From assembly GCA_030680405.1 (NCBI GenBank), contig JAUXVT010000024.1, positions 1 through 64,000 on the forward strand: DNA of 64,000 nt, written 5' to 3'. Position numbers and translations under genes: made by a program. Shown here piece after piece: positions 63,939 through 64,000 of the stretch. The notes under the pieces are model-generated. The model was not told the DNA's origin. It did no database searches and saw nothing but the letters and a program-made list of their open reading frames with translations. Every line of letters begins with the position of its first letter. Positions within the stretch are counted from its first letter, which is position 1. This stretch comes from Thiobacillus sp. Lineage in GTDB: Bacteria; Pseudomonadota; Gammaproteobacteria; Burkholderiales; Thiobacillaceae.

Positions 63939-64000
63939 AACATAACTAAGAACTGTGCCGACCATGCTTGTCGGTTTTCCAATATGTCGTACTTTACCTG

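Overview
The window is a high-GC chromosomal segment of a betaproteobacterium. A chemolithoautotroph close to Thiobacillus is the best guess. That rests on a complete sulfur-bacteria type uptake [NiFe]-hydrogenase locus (hynS-isp1-isp2-hynL with hyp genes), an SdhE-linked succinate dehydrogenase operon, a CTGT-N8-ACAG LexA box and flhBAF-fliA. The genus is inference; no rRNA or tRNA gene was found.

Layout. 1-3.4 kb: an integron-like cassette stretch. It holds the start of an IS110/IS1111-type transposase abutting an attC half-site, then a cytochrome b561 gene, small unknown genes, two recognisable attC sites, one collapsed attC, and a DUF4239 gene broken by a stop codon. 3.4-6.7 kb: small soluble proteins (DUF302, DUF488, macrodomain, VOC) and a frameshifted hydrolase. 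6.7-18 kb, minus strand: a long TCA cluster, malic enzyme - sdhC-sdhD-sdhA-sdhB-sdhE-gltA-sucA-sucB - lone ABC ATPase, with a 0.5-kb pair of inverted repeat elements wedged between sdhA and sdhB. 18-23.4 kb, minus: flhB-flhA-flhF-flhG-like-fliA, where FlhB lacks its cytoplasmic domain and the FlhG-like protein lacks its P-loop. 23.7-25.1 kb: DUF504 and RNA 3'-phosphate cyclase.

25-35 kb is a carbon-storage and overflow module: phosphoketolase, acetate kinase, ADP-glucose pyrophosphorylase, a decayed glgX start, a DUF2238 membrane protein, IS5 and ATP-grasp remnants, and alpha-glucan phosphorylase. 35-40.4 kb: an ArnT-like glycosyltransferase, a PAP2 phosphatase, small DNA-binding proteins, an internally deleted hemE, a YkgJ-type and a DUF167 protein.

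40.6-54.3 kb is the hydrogenase locus. A minus-strand operon (hupD, hyaF/hupH-like, hynS, isp1, isp2, an unknown 148-aa gene, hynL, hupE) diverges from a plus-strand operon (hypC-hypA-hypB-[PaiB-like]-hypD-hypF-hypE). HypA/B insert nickel, HypC-F build the Fe(CN)2CO group, HupD trims HynL, and Isp1/Isp2 carry electrons to or from the quinone pool and a cytoplasmic partner.

54.3-64 kb is accessory and partly decayed: a YedK remnant, a DUF3616 protein, a DEDDh exonuclease, a MsrA-thioredoxin-MsrB lipoprotein, a toxin-antitoxin pair with deleted toxin, a RhuM-Fic protein, lexA with two abutting SOS boxes, a divergent small gene, an interrupted HTH antitoxin behind a perfect palindrome, a membrane-anchored Mrr-type nuclease, and an HsdM fragment fused to a DUF4124 protein. 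The most unusual items are the cassette array, the inverted element in sdhAB, the truncated FlhB, the extra hydrogenase gene, in-frame palindromes in hypA/hypF, and the SOS/toxin-antitoxin/nuclease right end.
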